From an uncultured Clostridia bacterium (GTDB lineage: Bacteria > Bacillota > Clostridia > UBA1381 > UMGS1253): DNA of 53,032 nucleotides. Where the stretch lies: assembly GCA_934457145.1 (NCBI GenBank), contig CAKSHP010000015.1, forward strand, positions 1 to 53,032, written 5' to 3'. Under the pieces are notes generated by a model. That model was given only the letters and a program-made list of their open reading frames with translations, did no database searches and was not told the DNA's origin. The translations under genes were made by a program, and so were the position numbers. Shown here one piece after another: positions 7,116-15,767 of this stretch. Within the stretch, counting starts at the first letter, position 1. Every line of letters starts with the position of its first letter.

Positions 7116-9167
7116 TTATTCGTTTTTGTTTTTTGCCTTTTCCATAACTTTTTCAACAACATTTGCCGGCGCCTCTTCATAGCGCACAAAATCAAAGCTA
7201 AATGTTCCTCTTCCCTGTGTCATGGAACGCAAATCGGTTGCATATTTAAACATTTCCGCAATCGGCACTTCTGCCTCAACGCTTCCTGTGCCCATTCCCA
7301 AAATTCTTCCGCGGCGTTTGTTTATATCTCCTATAACATCGCCCATCAAAGCTTCGGGAACATGAACTTCCAGATAGCCTATAGGCTCTAAAAGCACCGG
7401 ATGCGCCTGAGCAAGACCGTTTTTAAATGCAATCGACGCTGCCACTTTAAACGCCATTTCCGATGAATCAACCGGATGGTATGAGCCGTCAAGCAATGTT
7501 GCCTTTAATCCAACAACCGGATAACCTGCAAGCACACCGTGTTCCATACACTCTTTTATTCCCTTTTCCACTGCCGGGAAATAGTTTTTAGGCACGCTGC
7601 CGCCGAAAACGCTTTCGCAAAACTCAAATCCGTCGCCCTCAGCCGGTTCAAATTCCATCACAACATGACCGTACTGCCCATGTCCTCCGGACTGCTTTTT
7701 ATGTTTGCCTTCAACCTTGGCTTTTCCGCGTATAGCTTCTCTGTAAGCAACAATAGGTTCTTCCAAACGAACGTCAACCCCGAATTTGGTTTTAAGCTTG
7801 CTTTTTATAATATCAAGATGCTGTTCGCCCTGACCCGAAATAATCATCTGATGCGTTTCAGTATTATTTGAAACAGTAAAAGTCGGATCTTCCTCGCGCA
7901 GCTTTGCAAGTCCCGAGCTTATCTTTTCTTCGTCGCCTTTTGCCACAGGCACAACGGCAAATGATATAACAGGCTTGGGATATTCGATTTTTTCAAGTAT
8001 GATATCTTTTCCGCAACCGCAAAGCGTGTCTCCCGTTGACGTATAGGCAAGCTTTGTAACAGCGCCGATATCTCCCGCGCCGACAACGCCGGCATCCGTT
8101 TGTTTCTTTCCCGTAAGCGTGTAAATTCTTCCGATTTTTTCATCTTTCATTTTAACCGAGTTGTAAACGGTTGAGTCGCTTTTAATTTTGCCCGACATCA
8201 CGCGAAATATCGACAGCTTTCCGACATAAGGGTCAACAACCGTTTTAAACACAATTGCGGCCAGCGCATCGTTTTCGTCCGGTTTTATATCTATTTTCTC
8301 GCCCTTGCTGTCTTCTGCGATAATTTCTCTTTCCAAAGGACTTTCCATATATTTAACAATGCCGTTTAAATAGGTTTCTATTCCGGCGCCGCATGAAAGC
8401 TCTCCTGCAAACACAGGTATTATAACGCTGTCGTGTATACCTTTTTTTATGCCTTTTTCAATTTCTTCTTTTGTAAACGGCTGACCGTCAAAATATTTTT
8501 CCAATAAAGCTTCGTCGGTTTCTGCAATCTGTTCAAACAACGCTTCTCTTATTGATGCAATCTTTTCTTTCAGATTGTCCGGCACCGGCGCGCTTTTGCA
8601 TTTGAAATTATCATATATGTATGCAACTTCATCCACCGTATCAACCATACCGAGAGTTTTTCCGTTTTCTATAATCGGATACGCAAAAGGAACTATTGCC
8701 GTTCCGAAACGGCTTTTAATCTGTTCCAAAACGCCGTCATAGTCGGAATGTTCGTTTTCAAGCTTTGTAACAAACATTGATATAGGAAGCTTTTTTAAAG
8801 CGGCATACCTGAAAGCTTTTTCAGTTCCTACACCCACTCCCGATTTTCCGCTGACCAAAATCGTGACATTGTCGGCGCCGCTCATTCCCTCGCGCATACC
8901 GCCTTCAAAGTCAAAGTATCCGGGAGTGTCTATAATATTTATTTTGCAGCCTTTCCAGCTAACCGGCGCCACCGAAGTTGATATTGAACAGTTGCGCTTT
9001 GCTTCCTCCGGATCATAGTCCGAAACAGTGTTGCCGTCTGCAACGTTTCCCATTTTGGTTATTGCTCCGCTGTGATAAAGCATTGCTTCACACAATGTTG
9101 TCTTTCCCGACCTGCCATGTCCCGCAAGGCAAACGTTGCGCAGCTTTTCTACTGTAATTTCACTCAT
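7116..9167 (-). CDS. EF-G-like translation-factor GTPase (second EF-G type)
   Basis: 683 residues from ATG at 9167, chosen because GGGAGG lies 9 bases upstream of it; an in-frame ATG 18 bases further upstream has none. P-loop GHGRSGKT (16-23), switch II DTPGY (80-84), then domains II-V including SGGHGQYGH in domain IV and the GYLEVHVPE block of domain V. It belongs to the EF-G-like group that lacks the AHIDAGKTT and DTPGH of true EF-G. The G4 motif, normally NKxD, reads TKLE at 134-137, so guanine specificity may be weakened. There is no rpsL-rpsG-tuf context, so it is not the main fusA. Roles suggested for relatives include ribosome recycling or stress translation; unproven here. Confidence 0.88.
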   Translation of the reverse strand: MSEITVEKLRNVCLAGHGRSGKTTLCEAMLYHSGAITKMGNVADGNTVSDYDPEEAKRNCSISTSVAPVSWKGCKINIIDTPGYFDFEGGMREGMSGADNVTILVSGKSGVGVGTEKAFRYAALKKLPISMFVTKLENEHSDYDGVLEQIKSRFGTAIVPFAYPIIENGKTLGMVDTVDEVAYIYDNFKCKSAPVPDNLKEKIASIREALFEQIAETDEALLEKYFDGQPFTKEEIEKGIKKGIHDSVIIPVFAGELSCGAGIETYLNGIVKYMESPLEREIIAEDSKGEKIDIKPDENDALAAIVFKTVVDPYVGKLSIFRVMSGKIKSDSTVYNSVKMKDEKIGRIYTLTGKKQTDAGVVGAGDIGAVTKLAYTSTGDTLCGCGKDIILEKIEYPKPVISFAVVPVAKGDEEKISSGLAKLREEDPTFTVSNNTETHQMIISGQGEQHLDIIKSKLKTKFGVDVRLEEPIVAYREAIRGKAKVEGKHKKQSGGHGQYGHVVMEFEPAEGDGFEFCESVFGGSVPKNYFPAVEKGIKECMEHGVLAGYPVVGLKATLLDGSYHPVDSSEMAFKVAASIAFKNGLAQAHPVLLEPIGYLEVHVPEALMGDVIGDINKRRGRILGMGTGSVEAEVPIAEMFKYATDLRSMTQGRGTFSFDFVRYEEAPANVVEKVMEKAKNKNE

Positions 9168-9477
9168 AATACCACTACCTCCCATTAATTTATATATTTT
9201 AATATTACATTTTATTATTTCATATTCAGACTGTATTTTGATATATTCTATAATTATTTACCGTTTTCCTACCTAAATTTTTAACAATAAAAATATATTT
9301 TTTTATGCACTTTTTACAAAAAAGTTTATTCAGGACTTTACTTTTGCATTTTGTTCGTTTTTTATTTTTTTATTAAAAATTTTGTGTTTTTTTTAGCTTT
9401 ATTTGTTGCTTTTGTATATATTTTTTTATTCTTAGCTTTGTCTTTACCGGTCTTAAAGTAAATAATTTTAAAAATGA
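9168..9477. other. T-rich intergenic region, no gene seen
   Basis: 310 bases between the divergent EF-G-like and trkA genes, with long T runs on the plus strand (especially 9290-9420). No ORF, hairpin or repeat of note. It should carry the leftward EF-G-like promoter, but no clean -35/-10 pair stands out. Confidence 0.5.
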
Positions 9478-9506
9478 TTGATAATGCTATTTAAAAGTGC
9501 TACAAT
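9478..9506 (+). promoter_or_regulatory. trkA-trkH promoter
   Basis: TTGATA, 17-base spacer, TACAAT, 59 bases before the trkA start. Confidence 0.6.
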
Positions 9507-9565
9507 TGAGTTTGCAAAAAAAATCTTGATTAATCTAAAATTTTTATTACAAGGAGAGACAGAAT

Positions 9566-10939
9566 TTGAAGATTATTATTGTCGGCTGCGGAAAAGTTGG
9601 AACAACAATCGCAGAACAGCTTGCCTCAGAAAATCATGATATAGTTATTATTGACACGGATGCCGAACATCTTGAAGAGTTAAACACCAACCTTGATGTT
9701 ATGTGCGTTGAAGGTCACGGCGAAGACGCTTCCGTTTTAAAAGAAGCGGGCGTTGAAAGCTGTAATCTTTTAATAGCTATGATGCGTTCGGACGAATTAA
9801 ACCTGCTCACCTGTCTCATAGCAAAGAAATTAGGTGCAAAAAACACCATTGCCCGAGTCAGAAATCCTATATATACAAACGGTATAAACCTTATAAAGGA
9901 CGATTTGGGACTGAGCATGTATATAAATCCCGAACTTGCCGCCGCAAACGAAATTTCAAGGCTTATCCGCTTTCCTTCCGCGATAAAGGTTGAAACATTT
10001 GCAAAAGGCAGAGTTGAGATTTTAAAATATAAAATTCCCGACAATTCAATTTTAAACGACATACGCATCCATCAGCTGAAAACACACATAAAAACTTCTG
10101 TTTTCATATGCGCTGTTGAACGCGGAAACGATGTTTTCGTGCCTACCGGTGATTTTATTTTACACTCGGGAGACATAATATCGTTTGTTGCTCCGATACC
10201 CGTCGCAAACGAATTTTTCTCAAAACTCGGCGTGATAAACTCAAAGGTTAAAAATATTGTTATAATAGGCGGCGGCAGACTCACCTATTATCTTACCAAA
10301 AACCTTTTGGAATCAGGTCTTAACGTTAAAATAATAGAAATTGACAAGCACCGCTGCGAAGAGCTAAGCGAGCTTTTCAGCGATGCAATAATCATTCACG
10401 GCGACGGAACCAATAACCATCTTCTCCATGAAGAGCACATAGAAGACGCCGACGCTGTTTTAACGCTTACAGGTGTTGACGAGCAGAATGTTCTTATGTC
10501 GATATATGCATCTCAGCATGTACCGAATGCGAAAATAATTACAAAAATAAAACACTTTGATTTCGACGATATTTTAAAGGGAATGTCTATCGGAAGCATT
10601 GTTTATCCCAAGCATATAACGGCAGACTACATCATAAGATATGTTCGCGTTATGCAAAATTCGCTCGGTTCAAATATGGAATCGCTTCATAAGATTGTAG
10701 ACAACCGCGTTGAAGCGCTTGAGTTTCGCATCCGCCAGTACACTCCGCTTATCGGCATAAAATTTGCGGACTTAAATATTAAAAAAGGAACTCTTATCGC
10801 CTGCATCACCAGACACGGCGTTACCTTCTCGCCCGGAGGAAATGACTGCATAAATGTCGGCGATACGGTAATTGTTGTTACAACGCACAAAGGTATAAGC
10901 ATGCTCGAACAAATACTTGAAAACAATCCGGAGGACTAA
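9566..10939 (+). CDS. trkA: Trk potassium uptake regulator, NAD-binding
   Basis: 457 residues, full-length two-lobed TrkA. Starts at TTG 9566 behind AAGGAGAG. The first RCK-N lobe opens with MKIIIVGCGKVGT (GxGxxG) and the acidic NAD-ribose residues IIDTD; a second nucleotide motif (IIGGGRLTYYL) starts near residue 233. Each lobe is followed by an RCK-C ligand-binding domain. It forms the cytosolic gating ring under TrkH and responds to NAD(H) or ATP/ADP. Its stop codon abuts the trkH ATG with no spacing, so the pair is translationally coupled. Confidence 0.96.
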   Translation: MKIIIVGCGKVGTTIAEQLASENHDIVIIDTDAEHLEELNTNLDVMCVEGHGEDASVLKEAGVESCNLLIAMMRSDELNLLTCLIAKKLGAKNTIARVRNPIYTNGINLIKDDLGLSMYINPELAAANEISRLIRFPSAIKVETFAKGRVEILKYKIPDNSILNDIRIHQLKTHIKTSVFICAVERGNDVFVPTGDFILHSGDIISFVAPIPVANEFFSKLGVINSKVKNIVIIGGGRLTYYLTKNLLESGLNVKIIEIDKHRCEELSELFSDAIIIHGDGTNNHLLHEEHIEDADAVLTLTGVDEQNVLMSIYASQHVPNAKIITKIKHFDFDDILKGMSIGSIVYPKHITADYIIRYVRVMQNSLGSNMESLHKIVDNRVEALEFRIRQYTPLIGIKFADLNIKKGTLIACITRHGVTFSPGGNDCINVGDTVIVVTTHKGISMLEQILENNPED

Positions 10940-12382
10940 ATGAATTACAAATTAGTATTAAAATTAAACGGCTATATTCTCATGTTTGACGCCGTGTTTA
11001 TGATTATTCCGATTATATGCGCCGTTATTTACAAAGAAAGCGCCGGTTTTGCATTTTTGCCGGCTATGGCAATAATGGCGGTTATCGGCGCCGCTTTAGC
11101 ATTTCTTTTAAAGCCGAAAAACAAAGACCTTTATGCAAGAGACGGCTTTGCGACCGTTGCAATAGCATGGATAATAATGAGCTTTATGAGCAGTCTGCCG
11201 TTTTTCTTTTCAAAAGAAATTCCAAATCTTATAGACTGCTTTTTTGAAACCGCCTCCGGCTACACCACCACCGGTGCAACCATTTTAACCAACGTTGAAA
11301 AATTAAGCAAATGTATGCTGCTTTGGCGCAGTTTCACGCACTGGATAGGCGGTATGGGCGTTTTGGTGTTTATGCTTGCTTTTGCGCCCCTTGCCGGTGC
11401 ACATAATATTCAGCTTATGCGCGCCGAATCTCCGGGTCCTAAGGTTGAAAAACTTGTTCCGAAAACCAACGCAACAGCAAAAGTGTTATACGGAATGTAT
11501 ATATTTTTAACGTTTCTTCAGTTTGTTTTGCTGCTTTTGGCAAAAATGCCTGTGTTTGATGCGCTTGCAACCGCTTTCGGTACTGCCGGAACAGGCGGAT
11601 TCGGCATAAAAAACGACAGTATGGCAAGCTACAGTTTCGCATGCCAAACCATCGTTACGGTGTTTATGTTGCTTTTTGCCGTGAACTTTAATATATATTT
11701 TCTTTTAATATTCCGAAAATTCAAAGCAGTGTGGAAAAATGAAGAGCTTCGCATGTTTGTGTGCGTGGTTGCTTTGGCAATAGTTTTGATAACTGCAAAC
11801 AATTTCGGGCTTTTTGATTCACTCTACACCGCCTTTCACCACAGTGCGTTCACAGTTGCCTCAATTGTTTCGACAACCGGTTTTGCAACGGTTGACTTTA
11901 ATCTTTGGCCGGAGTTTTCAAAATTTATACTTTTTGCTTTGATGTTTATGGGCGGCTGCGCAGGTTCAACAGGCGGCGGCATAAAAGTTTCAAGAATTTT
12001 AATAATGCTTAAGTTTTTGAAAAAGGATCTTTTGTCGCTAATTCATCCGAGAAGTATAAACACAATAAGCATGAACGGCAAAAAAATAGAAGATGAAACA
12101 ATAAAGAAAATTAATTCCTATTTAATATGCTACATTGCCATTTTGTTTTTCTCAATAGCAATAACCGCGCTTGACAATTTTGGCTTTGAAACAACAATTA
12201 CCGCCGCGGTAACAACTATTAACAATGTCGGCCCCGGATTTGCAGGTGTCGGCCCTGTTGAAAACTTTTCAAATTTTTCATATCTTTCAAAAATTGTGCT
12301 TTCATTTAACATGATATTCGGCAGACTTGAAATTTTCCCGCTGATTATCCTGTTTATGTCACACACATGGAAAAAATATTAA
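10940..12382 (+). CDS. trkH: Trk potassium uptake channel subunit
   Basis: 480 residues, hydrophobic throughout, with the four pore loops of the TrkH/KtrB superfamily. Selectivity-filter glycines are seen in SGYTTTGATI, GTAGTGGFG, STTGFATV and NNVGPGFAG. It carries K+ (possibly with Na+ or H+) across the cytoplasmic membrane and pairs with TrkA encoded just upstream. The ribosome-binding site GGAGGA lies inside the end of trkA. A strong hairpin terminator follows, so the operon has two genes. Confidence 0.96.
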   Translation: MNYKLVLKLNGYILMFDAVFMIIPIICAVIYKESAGFAFLPAMAIMAVIGAALAFLLKPKNKDLYARDGFATVAIAWIIMSFMSSLPFFFSKEIPNLIDCFFETASGYTTTGATILTNVEKLSKCMLLWRSFTHWIGGMGVLVFMLAFAPLAGAHNIQLMRAESPGPKVEKLVPKTNATAKVLYGMYIFLTFLQFVLLLLAKMPVFDALATAFGTAGTGGFGIKNDSMASYSFACQTIVTVFMLLFAVNFNIYFLLIFRKFKAVWKNEELRMFVCVVALAIVLITANNFGLFDSLYTAFHHSAFTVASIVSTTGFATVDFNLWPEFSKFILFALMFMGGCAGSTGGGIKVSRILIMLKFLKKDLLSLIHPRSINTISMNGKKIEDETIKKINSYLICYIAILFFSIAITALDNFGFETTITAAVTTINNVGPGFAGVGPVENFSNFSYLSKIVLSFNMIFGRLEIFPLIILFMSHTWKKY

Positions 12383-12481
12383 CATTAAAGGCGATGTAAA
12401 AAAATTTAAAACGCACAAAAGGATAAAAAGTCACAAATTACACGAAACACAAATGCCGCAGTTCGGTTTTGTTAATTATAA

Positions 12482-12525
12482 AAACTGTTTAAAAAGTCAA
12501 TCAGCTTTTTAAACAGTTTCTTTTT
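12482..12525 (+). terminator. Terminator of trkA-trkH
   Basis: 15-bp perfect stem (AAACTGTTTAAAAAG with its complement), 8-base loop, then C and five T. Confidence 0.85.
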
Positions 12526-12538
12526 ACATCAAAAATAT

Positions 12539-12558
12539 ATAATTTCTATAGAAATTAT
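12539..12558 (+). promoter_or_regulatory. Perfect 20-bp palindrome, likely Rrf2 operator
   Basis: ATAATTTCTA is followed immediately by its exact reverse complement. It ends one base before the -35 box of the rrf2 operon promoter. Rrf2-family dimers bind AT-rich palindromes at such positions, so autoregulation is likely. Confidence 0.65.
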
Positions 12559-12559
12559 G

Positions 12560-12588
12560 TTGTAATTTGTATAAATATATGTTATTAT
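12560..12588 (+). promoter_or_regulatory. Promoter of the Rrf2 operon
   Basis: TTGTAA, 17-base spacer, TATTAT, close behind the palindrome. Confidence 0.6.
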
Positions 12589-12606
12589 AGTATTGGGAGG
12601 GATATT

Positions 12607-13125
12607 ATGAAAGTGTCAACAAAAAGCAAAAACGCAGTTGCCATAGTTTCATACCTGGCATGTTTTAAAGAAAACACACTCGTTTCCATGACGCAACTGC
12701 AAAACGATTTAAATATTTCAAAAATGTATATGGCGCAGATTATGCTGCTGCTTCAAAAGTCCGGCATTATTTCGTCCAAAAAAGGCTCGGGCGGAGGATA
12801 TTTTATTCCTGACAGCGCAGATATTGTTTCTCTTACCGTGGGCGATATATGCCGCAGCGTTGAAAAGGATATGTACATTACCGAATGTGTTTTTGATCCG
12901 CAGAATTGCTTTTTAAAAAAAGACGCGCTCTCATGTCCTGCAAGAAACATTATGTGCGACATTTCAGACGCCGTTTTTGATGTTTTGGACAGCTACTATA
13001 TAACCGATATTGCCGATCTTTTAAAAAGCAGTAACATTGTTAAAATATCAGATTTATCAAAAAAGGAGGATGCTGAAAATGAAACTGTCGGTAAAAAGCA
13101 AGTATGGAATTCTTGGCTTGACTGA
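12607..13125 (+). CDS. Rrf2-family regulator with cysteine cluster
   Basis: 172 residues. Winged helix-turn-helix in the first 70 residues (ISKMYMAQIMLLLQKSGII, then the GSGGGYF wing), as in IscR, NsrR and CymR. Cys94, Cys101, Cys110 and Cys117 lie where Fe-S-binding Rrf2 proteins carry their ligands, though the spacing is looser than the usual three-Cys pattern. It probably senses iron-sulfur status, redox or nitric oxide. Start ATG at 12607 after GGGAGG. The next gene, also Rrf2-like, overlaps its last 47 bases. Targets beyond its own operon are not evident here. Confidence 0.85.
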   Translation: MKVSTKSKNAVAIVSYLACFKENTLVSMTQLQNDLNISKMYMAQIMLLLQKSGIISSKKGSGGGYFIPDSADIVSLTVGDICRSVEKDMYITECVFDPQNCFLKKDALSCPARNIMCDISDAVFDVLDSYYITDIADLLKSSNIVKISDLSKKEDAENETVGKKQVWNSWLD

Positions 13126-13450
13126 AATATGCGCCGAAAACGGCGGCGGTTTAAGTGCAAAAAGCATTTCCCAAAAACATAATCTGTCCGAAAAATTTTT
13201 AGAACCTGCCCTCTCCGATTTAAAGAAAAGCGGTTTGCTTATTTCAAAGCCCGGCAAAAACGGCGGCTGCCGTGCCGCAAAAAAGCCTTCAGATATTTCG
13301 GCATTTGACGTTATAGACTGCCTTGAGGGCGATTATAAAATTGCCTTCCCCGATTTTGACGAAAGCGCAGTTAAGGACTTTATATTTGAAAACGTCTGGA
13401 AAAAAATAAACGACGATATCAAAAAGCAATTAAAGCTTATACATTTTTAG
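13079..13450 (+). CDS. Second, short Rrf2-family regulator
   Basis: 123 residues from ATG at 13079, chosen because AAAGGAGG precedes it; the reading frame is open 14 codons further upstream but with no RBS. Winged-helix core (KSISQKHNLSEKFLEPALSD and the GKNGGCRAAK wing) is clear, but it lacks the cysteine cluster of its upstream neighbour. The overlap with the preceding gene implies coupled translation. It could form a heterodimer with the first regulator or compete for the same operator; both are inferences. Confidence 0.75.
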   Translation: MKLSVKSKYGILGLTEICAENGGGLSAKSISQKHNLSEKFLEPALSDLKKSGLLISKPGKNGGCRAAKKPSDISAFDVIDCLEGDYKIAFPDFDESAVKDFIFENVWKKINDDIKKQLKLIHF

Positions 13451-13467
13451 GCGAAAGGAAGATTACC

Positions 13468-14184
13468 GTGGCTGAAATTTCTGAAAAACTCTTTTTGTTA
13501 AAAGACGAAAAATACAAGGCGTTTCATGCAAAACTTATTCCGAATATAAACCCGGATTTAATTATAGGCGTCCGCACACCGGAGCTTAGAAAATTTGCAA
13601 AATCATTTTTTAACTCCGGCAGTTACGAAAGCTTTTTAGACTCCCTTCCCCACACATACTACGAAGAAAACAATCTTCACGCTTTCTTAATCGAGCAGAT
13701 AAAGGATTTTGACAAAGCGATATACGAAACAGAAAAATTTTTGCCTTATATAGACAACTGGGCAACAAGCGACATGTTTTTACCGAGCGTATTTAAAAAA
13801 AATACCGGCATTCTTATAAATCATATAAAACAATACATAAAATCCGATAAAACCTACACTGTCCGATACGGCATCGGTCTTTTACTTAAACTTTACTTAG
13901 ATGAGCCTTATTTTGATAAGTCGTATCCCGATATGGTTTCAAAAATCAAATCAAATGAATATTATATAAATATGATGATTGCATGGTATTTTGCCACCGC
14001 ACTTTGCAAACAATATGATTGTGCGGTTAAATATCTTCAAAATAACGCGCTTGACATATGGACTCATAACAAAACCATACAAAAAGCCTGTGAAAGCCGC
14101 CTTATCGGCTGTGATATAAAAAAATATCTTAAAACGCTTAAAAACGATCTTAATACTAAAAAAGCAAGCGCTTTACGAAAATAG
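13468..14184 (+). CDS. AlkD-like DNA alkylation repair protein
   Basis: 238 residues from GTG at 13468 (GAAAGGAAG upstream). It matches the HEAT-like-repeat DNA glycosylase family (COG4912): GVRTPELRKFAK near the N-terminus and the conserved WATSDMF motif. AlkD enzymes excise bulky or cationic alkylated bases without flipping them. The usual length is 220-240 residues. Being third in the Rrf2 operon hints that it is induced by the stress those regulators sense. The substrate is not predictable from the sequence alone. Confidence 0.85.
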   Translation: MAEISEKLFLLKDEKYKAFHAKLIPNINPDLIIGVRTPELRKFAKSFFNSGSYESFLDSLPHTYYEENNLHAFLIEQIKDFDKAIYETEKFLPYIDNWATSDMFLPSVFKKNTGILINHIKQYIKSDKTYTVRYGIGLLLKLYLDEPYFDKSYPDMVSKIKSNEYYINMMIAWYFATALCKQYDCAVKYLQNNALDIWTHNKTIQKACESRLIGCDIKKYLKTLKNDLNTKKASALRK

Positions 14185-14200
14185 CGCTCGCTTTTTTAGT
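14156..14200 (+). terminator. Bidirectional terminator between AlkD-like and GH10 genes
   Basis: CTAAAAAAGC and GCGC pair with GCGC and GCTTTTTTAG around one mismatch. T-rich on both strands, between convergent genes. Confidence 0.8.
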
Positions 14201-14212
14201 ATTTCTATATTA

Positions 14213-15589
14213 TTAATCAACAATAACTTCTATGCTGTTTTTCTTTTTAAACACGCTCTGACCATACTCACCGCTGTATCTCCATGACTTTTTTTGTTTT
14301 CCCGAAAGATTAAACTCGTGCTTAGTTGTTTTTCCGTTGACCGTAACTTCAATGTCATAATTTCCGTAAAAGCCTTTAAATATTGCAGAGCCGTATTCAT
14401 TTGTGCGTGTTTCGCCTTCTGTGTGCCACTGTTTTTCAAACAAGTCTTTTATCACATAATATGCCGGCTTTGGCGTAAAGTCGTATCTGATAAGACCGCC
14501 GTGGAAATAGTTTTCCCCGGCTTTCATATCGCCCTGCGGTGCAAATGCGGCAAATCCGTCAACCAAATTCCAATAAATCACAGCCTCCATTGAAGAATGA
14601 CTAAACCACATGGAATATAAATTTTTAACAACCTCTGCCTGAATATCTTCGTCAATTTGATCATATGAGAAATTGGAAATTGTTATTTCTGTTATCTGCA
14701 TCGGAAGCTTGAAATCCGCGTAACGATCCAAAACCATATACACGTTTTCGGGGTTATATAAGTAATCCGTTTCCTTTTTTTCATCCTCCAAACGGTTAAA
14801 CATATGATACTGCATACCGATAGCATCGATTTTGTGTCCGCTTCTTAAAGCCCTTTCAATCTGCATATAATAAGGGCTTCTGTTTCCCATAAACAGCTTC
14901 GACCAAACGTGCGCCGCTTCGTTTATTATAAGCTCGTTTGAATTAAAATATTTTCTTGCAGTATCAAAGCTCCATTCAACCATATCCTCGGTATCCCAAA
15001 GAGCCGTCCTGCCGGAATTGCAAAGGGTTTCATTTATAACCTCCCAGCCGTTAATTCTGCCTTTAAATCTTTCGGCAAGCTCGCTCATGCGCTTTTCATA
15101 ATAATATTTTATCTCATAAACGTCTTTATCGGCAAGCCATTCCGGTGTCCACGGATCATAAACCAAACAGTGTGCCTTTGGGGTTATATTATTATTTTCG
15201 CAATACTCTAAACAAAGCTCGGGCGTCGGACGGCGATATACCTTACAGCTGTTTTTATCATATCTCGGCTTTCCTTTTTCGGGTTCCAAGTCGTTCCAGT
15301 AAAAAGGAAGAGTTGCCATGTTAAACGTATCGGCAAAAAGCTTTTTATATTTTTCGTTTTGCTCTGCTTTGTTAAATTCATCTAACATAAACAAATTTGC
15401 GCCGTATTTAAATTCGTGATCCTTTTGCACAAATTTTATATTTGCATTCTTTATGGGATTTGCGTTTTTATCTTTAACATAAACCGTGCCGAAACCTTTG
15501 CGGTTTTCCTCAATACCGCTTTTTATGCGTTCGTTCATATAATCTTTTTGCTCTCTGAAATGCCTTAAAACATATTCTTCTCTTTTCAT
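14213..15589 (-). CDS. GH10-family endo-xylanase-like enzyme, cytosolic
   Basis: 458 residues from ATG at 15589, which has GAAAGGAAG 9 bases upstream; the frame is open 20 codons further up but without an RBS. N-terminal beta segment (about 30-65), then a (beta/alpha)8 barrel. The acid/base glutamate is E187 in WEVINE and the nucleophile E301 in QITEI, both as in GH10. A C-terminal beta domain (about 370-458) follows. There is no signal peptide, so it should act on imported xylo-oligosaccharides or related glycans rather than polymer. It is divergent from the heparinase-like gene, sharing a 178-base intergenic region with facing promoters. Confidence 0.88.
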   Translation of the reverse strand: MKREEYVLRHFREQKDYMNERIKSGIEENRKGFGTVYVKDKNANPIKNANIKFVQKDHEFKYGANLFMLDEFNKAEQNEKYKKLFADTFNMATLPFYWNDLEPEKGKPRYDKNSCKVYRRPTPELCLEYCENNNITPKAHCLVYDPWTPEWLADKDVYEIKYYYEKRMSELAERFKGRINGWEVINETLCNSGRTALWDTEDMVEWSFDTARKYFNSNELIINEAAHVWSKLFMGNRSPYYMQIERALRSGHKIDAIGMQYHMFNRLEDEKKETDYLYNPENVYMVLDRYADFKLPMQITEITISNFSYDQIDEDIQAEVVKNLYSMWFSHSSMEAVIYWNLVDGFAAFAPQGDMKAGENYFHGGLIRYDFTPKPAYYVIKDLFEKQWHTEGETRTNEYGSAIFKGFYGNYDIEVTVNGKTTKHEFNLSGKQKKSWRYSGEYGQSVFKKKNSIEVIVD

Positions 15590-15626
15590 TTCACCGCTTC
15601 CTTTCAAATTTAAATCATATAATTGA

Positions 15627-15655
15627 ATTTTATCAGATGTTTTTTTCAATGTCTA
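15627..15655 (-). promoter_or_regulatory. Promoter of the GH10 gene
   Basis: Minus strand: TAGACA, 17-base spacer ending in TGA, TAAAAT (extended -10). Confidence 0.55.
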
Positions 15656-15696
15656 CAAATATATTACGAAAATTTTTACATATATTCAGTTTTTTG

Positions 15697-15725
15697 TTGA
15701 AACTTATCTTCTGTTATGTTATACT
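15697..15725 (+). promoter_or_regulatory. Promoter of the heparinase-like operon
   Basis: TTGAAA, 17-base spacer, TATACT. It is 41 bases from the divergent GH10 promoter; an AATATAT / ATATATT inverted pair (15658-15686) lies between them and could hold a shared regulator. Confidence 0.6.
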
Positions 15726-15767
15726 TAGTTTAATAAAATTTTTATTATGAGAAAGGATATGAAATAT

